The notes beneath the pieces were generated by a model that did no database searches, had not been told where the DNA came from, and saw only the letters and a list, made by a program, of their open reading frames with translations. A stretch of DNA of 33,489 nt from NCBI RefSeq assembly GCF_002210225.1, contig NZ_MWUJ01000025.1:1-33489 (forward strand), given 5' to 3'. The DNA is from Geofilum rhodophaeum. Its GTDB lineage: Bacteria; Bacteroidota; Bacteroidia; Bacteroidales; Marinilabiliaceae. Positions 25,282-33,217 of this stretch are shown piece after piece (the stretch's first letter is position 1; each line of letters starts with the position of its first letter). The translations under genes and the position numbers were made by a program.

Positions 25282-27831
25282 ATGCACAAAGTAATCATTA
25301 CACTTCTTCTCTCCCTAAGCCCGTTATTTTTAATGGCACAGAGCAGTTCCCGCCAGGGCAGCTATGCCGATAAGCAAGGCGTGTTGCGCCAAATAAGCAA
25401 CGATGCTGAAATCACTGCCTTTGGCGCCAATTACTCACTGCCTTTTGCCCATGCTTACCGCATGGCCAGGCGCATGGGTGTGTCTCCCGAGACGGCCATA
25501 GACAACGACATCTACCACATGACACGTTTGGGGCTTGATTTGTATCGGGTGCATATTTGGGATACGGAAATAAGCGACACCCTGGGCAACCTCTTAGCCA
25601 ATGAGCACCTGCAATTGTTCGATTACACCTTCCATAAAATGAAGCAGCGAGGCTTCCGCTTCGTCCTTACCCCCATTGCCTTTTGGGGCAACGGCTGGCC
25701 CGAACCCGACGAGGCCACACCCGGCTTTGCCACCAAATACGGAAAGGCTGCATGCCTTACCCACCCCGATGCCATTCGGGCCCAGGAGCACTACCTGCAA
25801 CAATTTCTCGATCACGTTAATCCCTATACGGGCCTGGCCTATCGTGAGGACCCCTCCATACTGGCCTTTGAAGTCAGCAATGAACCCCACCACGGCGGCA
25901 GTGTGGAGGAAGTCCGCACCTACATTAACCGGATGGTGGCCGCCATGCGGTCGACGGGGACCCCTACACCCATCCTCTACAACATGAGCCACAGCATTCA
26001 CTTACTGGAAGCCTATCTCGATGCCGAGGTCCAGGGAGGAACCTTTCAATGGTACCCCACCAACCTGGTGGCCAACCATCAATTGCAAGGGAATTTTTTA
26101 CCACATGTCGACGAATACTACCTTCCCTTTGGCGAAAACGAGGACTTTAAAAAACAAGTAAAGATCGTTTATGAGTTTGACCCCGCCGATATCGGGCAAG
26201 CCTATATGTACCCGGCTATGGCCAGGAGTTTCAGAACGGCTGGCATGCAATTGGCCACCCACTTCGATTACGATGCCCAGTTTTTAGCCCCCTACAACAC
26301 CAACTACGGCACCCATTATATGAGTCTGCCCTACGCCCCACAAAAGGCACTGGGACTGAAAATTGCAGGGGAAGTATTTCGCCATCTGCCCAGGTATAAA
26401 GATTATGGTCAACTGCCCAACAATCTGGTCTTTGGCGATGCCCGCATCAGCTACAGCGAGGACCTAAGTGAGTGGGTAAACGAAAAACAGTTCTTCTACT
26501 CGAACAACACCTCAACCCAGCCTCCCGCAGCAAAGAAACTGGAACAAGTGGCCGGCTATGGCTCTTCTCCTTTGGTAGCCTACGATGGAAAAGGAGCCTA
26601 CTTCTTAGACAAAATAGAAAAAGGTCTGTGGCGACTGGAAGTCATGCCCGACGCCCATCAAATTGACGACCCTTATGCCCCTGCAAGTCCACTCCGCCAG
26701 GCAGCAGCAGTCACCTGGCAGGAACGCGCCATGACCATTTCGCTGGAAGATCTGGGGCCGGATTTTAAGATAGAAGGGAGGAATGAAGGCAACCAGCTGC
26801 GTGCGCAGGCTGACGACGGACACTTTATAATACAGCCCGGCGTTTACCTCTTAAAACACAAGGCCAACAAAACCAGTATTCAAAACCATGCGGACCTGGG
26901 TCGCTTTGTCCTCAATGAGTTTGTTGCACCAAAAGCCAACTTACCCGCACCTGTTCTCCACAACTATAGTCCCCGCAACCATACAGCCGGACATACCGCC
27001 ACCCTCGATTTTGAGTTGATTGCCGACCAGCAGCCCACACAGGTAAGTGTCGCATTTTTGGGAAATAGGCATCCGGCAGAATTAAAGGCCAGCTACCTGG
27101 GACAAGATCGCTATCGGGTGGAGCTGGACAGCAGCATGACCACCGAAGGACTATTGCGCTACAGCATAGTTGCCGAATGGCCCGATTCGACCCTCACCTT
27201 TCCGGGAGCAAGTCCCAGTCGCCCAGGCGACTGGAAACACAATTGGAAACAACAATACGAGGCGCGCTTCACCACTAAAGAAGCCCCCTTACTTTTGTGG
27301 GATGCGGCAATGCACCTTGAAACCACCTTACACCAATGGCACCCGGGACTGGAATTGCTTCCCGAAGGCTTAAACAATGCCGCCTGGCACATGAGCATGG
27401 ACCATCTGCCGCAATACCAACACAAAGGAAATACCGTTCACGACTTCAGCTTTAAATTCTTCTTTAAGCAACAAACAGGTGGTAGAACAGCAGAGCTGGC
27501 GCACAAAAAAGAACTCTGCATCGCCGCAGAAAACAAAGGAACCCAGGCATTGAATTTAGAGGTGGGACTGATTGACGACAGGGGCGTGGCCTTTACCATA
27601 AAGGCCCGCTTACAACCTGGGGAAAAAGAACTGCGGCTGCCCCTTGAGCAACTTGAGCAAGGCGCATTCGTCCTGATCAAGAGACCCTACCCCGACTTTA
27701 TGCCATTTTTTCACCAGGCAGCAGAACAATACCAAGCCGATTTGCATCGAATGGAAACCCTCCAGTTTTCGGTTCGACAAGACCACCCACAACCGGTGGA
27801 TATGAGCGTACGTCGCATTTGGGTGGAGTAA
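25282..27831 (+). CDS. Secreted clan GH-A glycoside hydrolase, possible GH147 beta-galactosidase
   Basis: An 849-residue exported protein with a signal peptide (1-20, MAQSS). A TIM barrel spans about 45-375: ITAFGANYSLPFAHAYRMAR, LDLYRVHIWDTEIS, FRFVLTPIAFWGNGWPEPD, the acid/base candidate Glu201 in FEVSNEPHH, and the nucleophile candidate Glu298 in KIVYEFDPADIG. The NEP and late-strand glutamate fit clan GH-A. Beta-sandwich domains follow (about 430-560, 570-670, 680-849). From memory, the architecture and galactan context resemble GH147 beta-galactosidases of gut Bacteroides, but I cannot verify this, and a GH5-like or unassigned family is possible. It would release galactose from oligosaccharides in the periplasm, a step the locus otherwise lacks because its GH2 is gutted. 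It has its own unit after the terminator. Confidence 0.75.
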   Translation: MHKVIITLLLSLSPLFLMAQSSSRQGSYADKQGVLRQISNDAEITAFGANYSLPFAHAYRMARRMGVSPETAIDNDIYHMTRLGLDLYRVHIWDTEISDTLGNLLANEHLQLFDYTFHKMKQRGFRFVLTPIAFWGNGWPEPDEATPGFATKYGKAACLTHPDAIRAQEHYLQQFLDHVNPYTGLAYREDPSILAFEVSNEPHHGGSVEEVRTYINRMVAAMRSTGTPTPILYNMSHSIHLLEAYLDAEVQGGTFQWYPTNLVANHQLQGNFLPHVDEYYLPFGENEDFKKQVKIVYEFDPADIGQAYMYPAMARSFRTAGMQLATHFDYDAQFLAPYNTNYGTHYMSLPYAPQKALGLKIAGEVFRHLPRYKDYGQLPNNLVFGDARISYSEDLSEWVNEKQFFYSNNTSTQPPAAKKLEQVAGYGSSPLVAYDGKGAYFLDKIEKGLWRLEVMPDAHQIDDPYAPASPLRQAAAVTWQERAMTISLEDLGPDFKIEGRNEGNQLRAQADDGHFIIQPGVYLLKHKANKTSIQNHADLGRFVLNEFVAPKANLPAPVLHNYSPRNHTAGHTATLDFELIADQQPTQVSVAFLGNRHPAELKASYLGQDRYRVELDSSMTTEGLLRYSIVAEWPDSTLTFPGASPSRPGDWKHNWKQQYEARFTTKEAPLLLWDAAMHLETTLHQWHPGLELLPEGLNNAAWHMSMDHLPQYQHKGNTVHDFSFKFFFKQQTGGRTAELAHKKELCIAAENKGTQALNLEVGLIDDRGVAFTIKARLQPGEKELRLPLEQLEQGAFVLIKRPYPDFMPFFHQAAEQYQADLHRMETLQFSVRQDHPQPVDMSVRRIWVE

Positions 27832-27850
27832 GCCCCCAAATCCCCGCAAC

Positions 27851-27892
27851 AAAAAAGAGCTTGTTTGCCAAAAAGGCAACAAGCTCTTTTTT
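27851..27892. terminator. Bidirectional terminator between convergent genes
   Basis: The arms AAAAAAGAGCTTGTTTGCC (27851-27869) and GGCAACAAGCTCTTTTTT (27875-27892) pair around AAAAA with one bulged T. A-run and T-run flank the stem on both strands, so it can stop transcription of the GH-A gene and of the carbonic anhydrase-like gene, whose stop codon it touches. Confidence 0.9.
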
Positions 27893-28431
27893 TATTCCAG
27901 CACCTGATACAAATGGTGATCCTCCACCCGATAATAAAAAGGAGCAATGGCTATGCCCGGGTAGCGATTGCGCAAACGAGCCACTTCCGATAAAAGAAAG
28001 TCTATTTCGTTCCCAATTTCAAATATGGGGGAGAATTGATTGAAATGATCCTCGGCAAATTCCCGATCCCATCCGGCATTGCTCACCAAGCCATCAATAA
28101 ACAAATCTTTTCGCTCATGCAGATTAACCATGCCGCACTGACTGTGGGCAATAATGGCCAAATACCGAACTCCGCCAACAGCCACGGCATAGGAAACCTT
28201 AAATTCGTTGTGCCGCAAATTGGCCCCACCCGAACGCAATATATAAGCAAAATTATTGGGGATGTGCAGTTGATTTCGGTTGTCCATACACATACTTACC
28301 AAAAGTTCAGCCTGAACATACTCCGGAAAAGGCTGCCGAAAATTATGGTAAGACAAAAGCGCCTCAAAAGGCGTATTACGGTAAGAAGCAAAAATATCGG
28401 ACTGCTTTTCCACAGCTATCAATCGATTCAT
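27892..28431 (-). CDS. Beta-class carbonic anhydrase-like protein
   Basis: A 179-residue cytoplasmic protein with the beta-carbonic anhydrase metal site: Cys48, Asp50 and Arg52 in SMCMDNR, and His96 and Cys99 in AHSQCGM. These supply the Cys-His-Cys zinc ligands and the Asp-Arg dyad of the family, which interconverts CO2 and bicarbonate. The C-terminal half (RVEDHHLYQVLE end) is diverged from the plant and E. coli enzymes, and the sequence between the motifs (LRSGGANLRHNEFKVSYAVA) is the usual helix-turn region. ATG at 28431 is preferred to GTG at 28452. Neighbours are convergent GH-A hydrolase and divergent GH127, with no obvious functional link. Activity is inferred from the intact ligands. 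Confidence 0.8.
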   Translation of the reverse strand: MNRLIAVEKQSDIFASYRNTPFEALLSYHNFRQPFPEYVQAELLVSMCMDNRNQLHIPNNFAYILRSGGANLRHNEFKVSYAVAVGGVRYLAIIAHSQCGMVNLHERKDLFIDGLVSNAGWDREFAEDHFNQFSPIFEIGNEIDFLLSEVARLRNRYPGIAIAPFYYRVEDHHLYQVLE

Positions 28432-28569
28432 ACTTGCATATTTAAGTAGCACTTAATAAATTCACAACATTACAAATAAAATAAAGTTCAGGCAAAGGCT
28501 TAAAATGCATTAAAGTATTTTTTACTATTTTTATACCTGCCTAGTACGCACGACAAATTCCTAATAATC

Positions 28570-30957
28570 ATGAAAAGAAAACAAGTGTTCATTTTCGCTC
28601 TTCTGCTGGCATTGCCCTTGGCTTTTGGCTGTCGGCAACAAGCTCCGGAGCCCGCTTCCCAAACCCAAAGCTTCCCACTCTCAGCAGTTCGTTTGCTCGA
28701 TGGGCCCTTCGCCCATGCTGCTGAAAAGAACGCGGCCTATGTTATGGCCCACGACCCCGACCGCCTACTTGCGCCCTTTTTGGCCGAAGCAGGTCTGGAG
28801 CCCAAGGCCGAACGCTACGGCAATTGGGAAAACACCGGCCTGGACGGACATACCGCCGGCCACTATTTGACCTCCCTGGCCCTGATGACCGCTTCAATGG
28901 ACCACCAGGAAGCGGCAGAACGCTTGCAATATATGCTCGATGAATTACAGCGTTGCCAGGAAGCAGACCCCGATGGCTATGTAGGCGGGATCCCAGGCGG
29001 CAAGGCCATGTGGGAAGATATAGCAGCAGGAAAAATTGACGCCGGCCTTTTCTCGCTCAACGGCAAGTGGGTGCCGCTTTACAACATTCACAAATTATTT
29101 GCGGGACTCTACGACAGCTGGCAGTACACGGGCAGTCAGCAGGCCCTCGACATATTGATCAAACTCAGCGATTACTTTGTTAACATCAGCGCCGACCTCA
29201 GCAACGAACAAATTCAGCAAATGCTGGTTTCGGAGCACGGAGGCATGAACGACGTTTTTGCTTTGGTATATAAAGCCACCGGCAATGAGAAATACCTCAA
29301 GCTGGCCGAACGCTTCTCGCACCAGCTGGTATTACAGCCCCTGCTTCGGCACGAAGATAAGCTGACAGGAATGCACGCCAATACCCAAATACCGAAAGTA
29401 ATTGGTTTTATGCAAATTGCGCGACTTAAAGGAGACAGCGCCTGGCACGATGCCAGTCGCTACTTTTGGGAAACAGTGGTTCAAAATCGCAGCATTGCCA
29501 TAGGCGGCAACTCCACCCACGAGCATTTCCACCCCTCCGACGATTTTTCATCTATGATAGAAACCCGGGAAGGACCTGAAACCTGCAACACCTATAATAT
29601 GATGAAGCTGTCGAAGCAGCTTTATGAAGCCAGCAACGACCTACGCTACATCGACTTTTACGAGCGTGCCATGTACAATCACATTCTGGCCTCACAGCAT
29701 CCTGAGCATGGTGGACTGGTGTACTTTACCCCGGTACGTCCTCAGCATTACCGGGTGTATTCCAATCCCGAAGAAACCTTCTGGTGCTGCGTGGGTTCAG
29801 GTATCGAGAACCACGCAAAATACGGAGAGTTGGTTTTCAGTCACGACAACGAAAACCTGTATGTTAATCTCTTTATGCCCGCACAACTCACATGGGCGGA
29901 AAAAGGACTAAAACTGACTCAGGAGACCCATTTCCCGGAAGAAGACAAAACCAGGCTGCGTATCGAAACCGAACAAACGCAAAGCATGACCATCTTTGTA
30001 CGCCACCCCGGCTGGAACGACAAAGTGCCCATTGAAGTGACAGTCAACGGCAAAAAAGTACGTGCACATAGTAAGGCAGGTGAATACCTCGCCCTTCAGC
30101 GCGAATGGCAAAACAACGATGTAATAGAACTCTCCTTCCATACCTACACCTACGCCGAACAACTGCCCGACGGATCATCCTACGTGGCACTGCTGCATGG
30201 ACCGGTGGTATTGGCAGCCCCCTCCGGACAGGAGGACTTACAGGGATTAATTGCCGATGACTCCAGAATGGGACACATTGCACACGGAAAGCTGATCTCA
30301 AGAGAAGACGCCCCTGTTCTGCTCACCGACCAAAACAACTGGATCAACCAGATTAAGGCCGTGAAAGACCGCCCCCTGCATTTCCAACTGACCAATCTGG
30401 TTCATCCTGCCGAAGCAGAAGCCCTGGAATTGAAACCCTTTTATCAGGTGCACGACAGTCGTTACATCGTGTATTGGCAAACCACCACCTCCGAAGCGCT
30501 TCAGGAAGAAAAAGAATTGCTAAAAGCAAAAGAAGAAGCTGCCATGGCGCTTGAAGCACAAACCATCGACCACATCGACACAGGTCAGCAGCAGCCCGAA
30601 TCGGACCACAACTTTAAATCCGAAGGAAGTGAAGCAGGCGTACACATGGACCGTCACTGGCGCCACGCCACCGGGTGGTTTTCTTACGAACTGAACGACC
30701 CCGATCAAGAAGCCAAAGCTTTACGGGTAACCTATTTTGGCGGAGACACTAATCGAAACTTCGATATATTGGTCAATGGCCAGGTTTTGTCCACCGTTAA
30801 ACTTGATGGCAGTAAGGGTAATGTATTTTTTGATGTAGACTACCCCCTGTCGTCTGAGCTGATCAGCGCCAACAACAAGGGCAAAATGCAGCTGACCTTT
30901 AAAGCCGCCCCCAATTCCATTGCAGGAGGGGTTTACTTTGTTCGTCTGTTGCGATAA
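28570..30957 (+). CDS. GH127/GH146-type beta-L-arabinofuranosidase lipoprotein
   Basis: A 795-residue lipoprotein (LAFGC, Cys21) with the DUF1680 (alpha/alpha)6 barrel of GH127/GH146. Hallmarks are NWENTGLDGHTAGHYLTSLA (85-104), WVPLYNIHKLFAGLYD (167-182), IGGNSTHEHFHP, GPETCNTYNMMKLS (335-348) and ETFWCCVGSGIENHAKYGE (402-420). Glu337, Cys339, Cys406 and Cys407 correspond to the zinc ligands and cysteine nucleophile of this unusual cysteine glycosidase. Beta-sandwich and C-terminal domains follow, including a DUF4986-like region and a carbohydrate-binding-like end (NRNFDILVNGQVLST). It removes beta-linked L-arabinofuranose from plant glycans or arabinogalactan. It is transcribed alone, near but outside the galactan operon, and may debranch its substrate. 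Assignment to GH127 versus GH146 is unresolved. Confidence 0.92.
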   Translation: MKRKQVFIFALLLALPLAFGCRQQAPEPASQTQSFPLSAVRLLDGPFAHAAEKNAAYVMAHDPDRLLAPFLAEAGLEPKAERYGNWENTGLDGHTAGHYLTSLALMTASMDHQEAAERLQYMLDELQRCQEADPDGYVGGIPGGKAMWEDIAAGKIDAGLFSLNGKWVPLYNIHKLFAGLYDSWQYTGSQQALDILIKLSDYFVNISADLSNEQIQQMLVSEHGGMNDVFALVYKATGNEKYLKLAERFSHQLVLQPLLRHEDKLTGMHANTQIPKVIGFMQIARLKGDSAWHDASRYFWETVVQNRSIAIGGNSTHEHFHPSDDFSSMIETREGPETCNTYNMMKLSKQLYEASNDLRYIDFYERAMYNHILASQHPEHGGLVYFTPVRPQHYRVYSNPEETFWCCVGSGIENHAKYGELVFSHDNENLYVNLFMPAQLTWAEKGLKLTQETHFPEEDKTRLRIETEQTQSMTIFVRHPGWNDKVPIEVTVNGKKVRAHSKAGEYLALQREWQNNDVIELSFHTYTYAEQLPDGSSYVALLHGPVVLAAPSGQEDLQGLIADDSRMGHIAHGKLISREDAPVLLTDQNNWINQIKAVKDRPLHFQLTNLVHPAEAEALELKPFYQVHDSRYIVYWQTTTSEALQEEKELLKAKEEAAMALEAQTIDHIDTGQQQPESDHNFKSEGSEAGVHMDRHWRHATGWFSYELNDPDQEAKALRVTYFGGDTNRNFDILVNGQVLSTVKLDGSKGNVFFDVDYPLSSELISANNKGKMQLTFKAAPNSIAGGVYFVRLLR

Positions 30958-30987
30958 AATCCGTATCTTGCGCAACAAAATTGAAGC

Positions 30988-31356
30988 ATGCGCGATTTTA
31001 AAGTTCTATTTTTTACCGGATTAACACTCATTATTTCCGGCATCCTACTAAAAATAAGCACACCGGAGACCTGGATCTCCAGTGTGCTTATTTCTTTAGG
31101 TGGAATGGTAAAGATTCTATTTCTGGTATTGACCCTGCGCAAAAACAAAGTTCGTCCGGGTTACGAAATGCTTTTTTTGCTGGCGGGACTGGCCCTGGTC
31201 ATTCTTGGCGCACAGCTCCGGAAAGAACCCGCCACCCTGGCCTTTGCCCTGCCGGCCACGCTCAGCGGCTTACTCCTGAAAGTTTCTTTTGTGCTGCTGT
31301 TTATCCGAAGACTGCGCTTACATCGTCTTCGACGAACCCGAGATCAGGCGATTTAA
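30988..31356 (+). CDS. Small four-helix membrane protein of unknown function
   Basis: A 122-residue integral membrane protein I cannot assign to a named family. Hydrophobic segments lie at about 5-24, 30-49, 61-77 and 87-108, with basic loops ([11 protein letters not shown] at 50-60) and a strongly basic C-terminus ([14 protein letters not shown]). The start ATG lies 30 bp after the GH127 stop, and a TATCTTGC element (30964-30971), with TTTG 23 bp upstream, may be its own promoter. The end of the frame overlaps the convergent pseudouridine synthase by 39 bp. A perfect terminator-like stem-loop sits inside the gene near codons 22-35. The hydrophobic pattern and open frame favour a real gene. 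Confidence 0.65.
   Translation: MRDFKVLFFTGLTLIISGILLKISTPETWISSVLISLGGMVKILFLVLTLRKNKVRPGYEMLFLLAGLALVILGAQLRKEPATLAFALPATLSGLLLKVSFVLLFIRRLRLHRLRRTRDQAI
31052..31093. terminator. Long hairpin inside the small membrane-protein gene, terminator-like
   Basis: AAATAAGCACAC (31052-31063) pairs perfectly with GTGTGCTTATTT (31082-31093). After one C/A mismatch the stem continues with GGAGA/TCTCC around a 6-nt loop. The stem is followed on the plus strand by CTTTAGG. It lies 95 bp past the GH127 stop and inside the next coding frame, so it may attenuate read-through from GH127. Confidence 0.55.
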
Positions 31357-32046
31357 CTCCGTCAACTCCTCTTTGCTGAGATCTCGCCATTTTCCCACCG
31401 GCACATCCAGCTTGATATTCATGATGCGAATCCGCTGAAGCGCCACCACCTCATAACCCAGGAACTCGCACATACGACGTATCTGACGATTGAGGCCCTG
31501 GGTTAGAATAATGCGAAAGGTAAAGCGGTCGATTTGTTCCACCTTGCATTTGCGCGTAACGGTATCCAAAATAGGCACCCCATCGCCCATCCTTCGAATA
31601 AAAGTCTGCGTAATGGGCTTGTCTACTTGCACAATGTACTCCTTTTCGTGATTGTTGCGCGCCCGCAACACTTTATTCACAATATCCCCATCGCTGGTCA
31701 ACAATATCAGCCCCTCACTGGGCTTGTCGAGCCTGCCAATTGGAAATATTCGTTCCGGATGACCAATAAAATCGATGATGTTGTCCTTCTCGCGGCGCGT
31801 GTCGGTGGTACAAACAATTCCTACCGGCTTATTCAACATGAGGTAAACATGTTTCTGCTTAGGCGTACCAACCAACTTACCATTCACCCGCACCTCATCT
31901 CCGGGGTTTACCTTGGTCCCCATTTCCGGCTTCTTCCCATTAATGGTAATCCGCCCCTGCTCCAGCAAAGCATCGGCCTTACGACGCGAGCAAAACCCAG
32001 CCTCACTCAGGTATTTATTTATCCGCACTGCTTCTTCAGCTCCCAT
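31318..32046 (-). CDS. rluF: 23S rRNA pseudouridine synthase, RluF/RluB type
   Basis: A 242-residue RsuA/RluF-family pseudouridine synthase. An N-terminal S4 RNA-binding domain (about 7-60: [39 protein letters not shown]) precedes the catalytic domain. The catalytic Asp107 lies in [18 protein letters not shown], and the C-terminal motif [20 protein letters not shown] is typical. The enzyme converts specific uridines of 23S rRNA to pseudouridine. The RluF subfamily modifies near position 2604 in E. coli numbering, and the precise site here is inferred. The start is ATG at 32046, since the longer form would need TTG at 32052. Its 3' end overlaps the convergent membrane-protein gene by 39 bp. 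A dyad and a TAATTTTG element lie upstream. Confidence 0.93.
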   Translation of the reverse strand: MGAEEAVRINKYLSEAGFCSRRKADALLEQGRITINGKKPEMGTKVNPGDEVRVNGKLVGTPKQKHVYLMLNKPVGIVCTTDTRREKDNIIDFIGHPERIFPIGRLDKPSEGLILLTSDGDIVNKVLRARNNHEKEYIVQVDKPITQTFIRRMGDGVPILDTVTRKCKVEQIDRFTFRIILTQGLNRQIRRMCEFLGYEVVALQRIRIMNIKLDVPVGKWRDLSKEELTELNRLISGSSKTM

Positions 32047-32060
32047 ATCCAAAAAATTGT

Positions 32061-32078
32061 AGCACCAAGCTTGGTGCT
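32061..32078. repeat. 18-bp perfect palindrome upstream of the pseudouridine synthase gene
   Basis: AGCACCAAGCTTGGTGCT reads the same on both strands. It lies 15 bp upstream of the rluF-type start, between the candidate -7 element and the ATG on the minus strand, so in RNA it would form a 5' leader hairpin near the start codon. Confidence 0.6.
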
Positions 32079-32106
32079 TTCCAATAATCTTCCCTAATTT
32101 TGACTA

Positions 32107-32114
32107 CAAAATTA
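32107..32114 (-). promoter_or_regulatory. -7 element for the pseudouridine synthase gene
   Basis: On the minus strand TAATTTTG matches TAnnTTTG about 60 bp before the ATG. No clear -33 TTTG is visible at the right distance. Confidence 0.35.
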
Positions 32115-32221
32115 GCCCAAAATAAATAAACCCGGCAGACCATGCCCTGTTTTTGTAACCAATTCCCAAACAAGGCGTACCACTTCTTGTATCTCTGTGA
32201 GTAATTGATCGAAGCGTTTGT

Positions 32222-33187
32222 ATGAAGAAGCATCCAAAGTCCCCCCTCGTTAACATCCTATCCTTCAGCACCACCATACTGGCCCTTGCGCTGGTTTTTA
32301 TTCTTTTTGTTCACTCCTCTCCGCCTCGTCCGGCAGAGACAGAAACCCTTCCTGAGGTTGACTTATTCAGGCAGAACTACAGCATTCATGCCTTACCTAT
32401 GCCGGAACAACTCAGCTTTGCAGGAGAAGATGTACCCATGCACCTGAGCTATGTACGCGAGAGCTACGACCGGGAGTTGCTGGTCAACACCTACTGGCAA
32501 TCTTCCACCCTCTTACTCATCAAACGCGCCCATCGCTATTTTCCCATAATTGAGCCCATTCTCGAAGCGGAAGGCCTGCCCTCCGATTTCAAATATCTGG
32601 CATTAATTGAAAGCGGCTTTATGGAGCGGATCGTTTCCCCCGCCGGTGCAGCCGGCGTGTGGCAGTTTTTAGCCGGAGCAGCCCGCGATTACGGTCTGGA
32701 AGTCAACAACGAAGTAGACGAACGCTACCACGTCGAAAAAAGCACGGCAGCAGCATGCAAGTACCTGAAGAATGCCTATGAACGCTTTGGCTCCTGGACC
32801 CTTGCAGCCGCCTCCTACAACGCCGGAGTACGCGGCATCACGCGACAAATTGAACGACAAAAAACAGACAACTACTACGAATTACTCCTGGCTGAAGAGA
32901 CCATGCGCTATGTTTTCCGCATTCTGGCCATCAAGGAAATACTTCTACGTCCCCAGGAATTTGGCTTTCACCTGGGCAATGACGATCTCTACGCCCCCAT
33001 CGCGACCTACGACGTAGAAGTAAGCGGCAGCATTGATGATTTTGCCGACTTTGCCAAAGAACACGGAGCAACCTATCGCGAGCTGAAGGATCTCAACCCC
33101 TGGCTGCGTGAAACTTCCCTGGTCAACAAGGCAAAAAAGACCTACATTCTGAAACTTCCCCAACCCGGCGCCTTCTCTGTGCAGTAA
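32222..33187 (+). CDS. Membrane-bound lytic transglycosylase, MltD-like
   Basis: A 321-residue periplasmic protein with a single N-terminal membrane anchor (about 12-31) and no lipobox. The SLT lysozyme-like domain spans about 105-245: catalytic Glu130 in LALIESGFMERIVSPAGAAG, GVWQFLAGAARDYGL, VDERYHVEKSTAAACKYLKN and LAAASYNAGVRGI. The C-terminal end (YDVEVSGSIDDFADFAKEHG, LKDLNPWLRE, YILKLP) looks like a single LysM module that would bind peptidoglycan. The enzyme cleaves the glycan strand between MurNAc and GlcNAc to give 1,6-anhydro products in wall remodelling. A degenerate -7 element, TATCTCTG, lies at 32190-32197. No operon partner follows in the window; a repeat array begins about 30 bp after the stop. 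Confidence 0.92.
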   Translation: MKKHPKSPLVNILSFSTTILALALVFILFVHSSPPRPAETETLPEVDLFRQNYSIHALPMPEQLSFAGEDVPMHLSYVRESYDRELLVNTYWQSSTLLLIKRAHRYFPIIEPILEAEGLPSDFKYLALIESGFMERIVSPAGAAGVWQFLAGAARDYGLEVNNEVDERYHVEKSTAAACKYLKNAYERFGSWTLAAASYNAGVRGITRQIERQKTDNYYELLLAEETMRYVFRILAIKEILLRPQEFGFHLGNDDLYAPIATYDVEVSGSIDDFADFAKEHGATYRELKDLNPWLRETSLVNKAKKTYILKLPQPGAFSVQ

Positions 33188-33217
33188 ACCCTTCCTCTCA
33201 GCAAAACCCGGCCCCCA

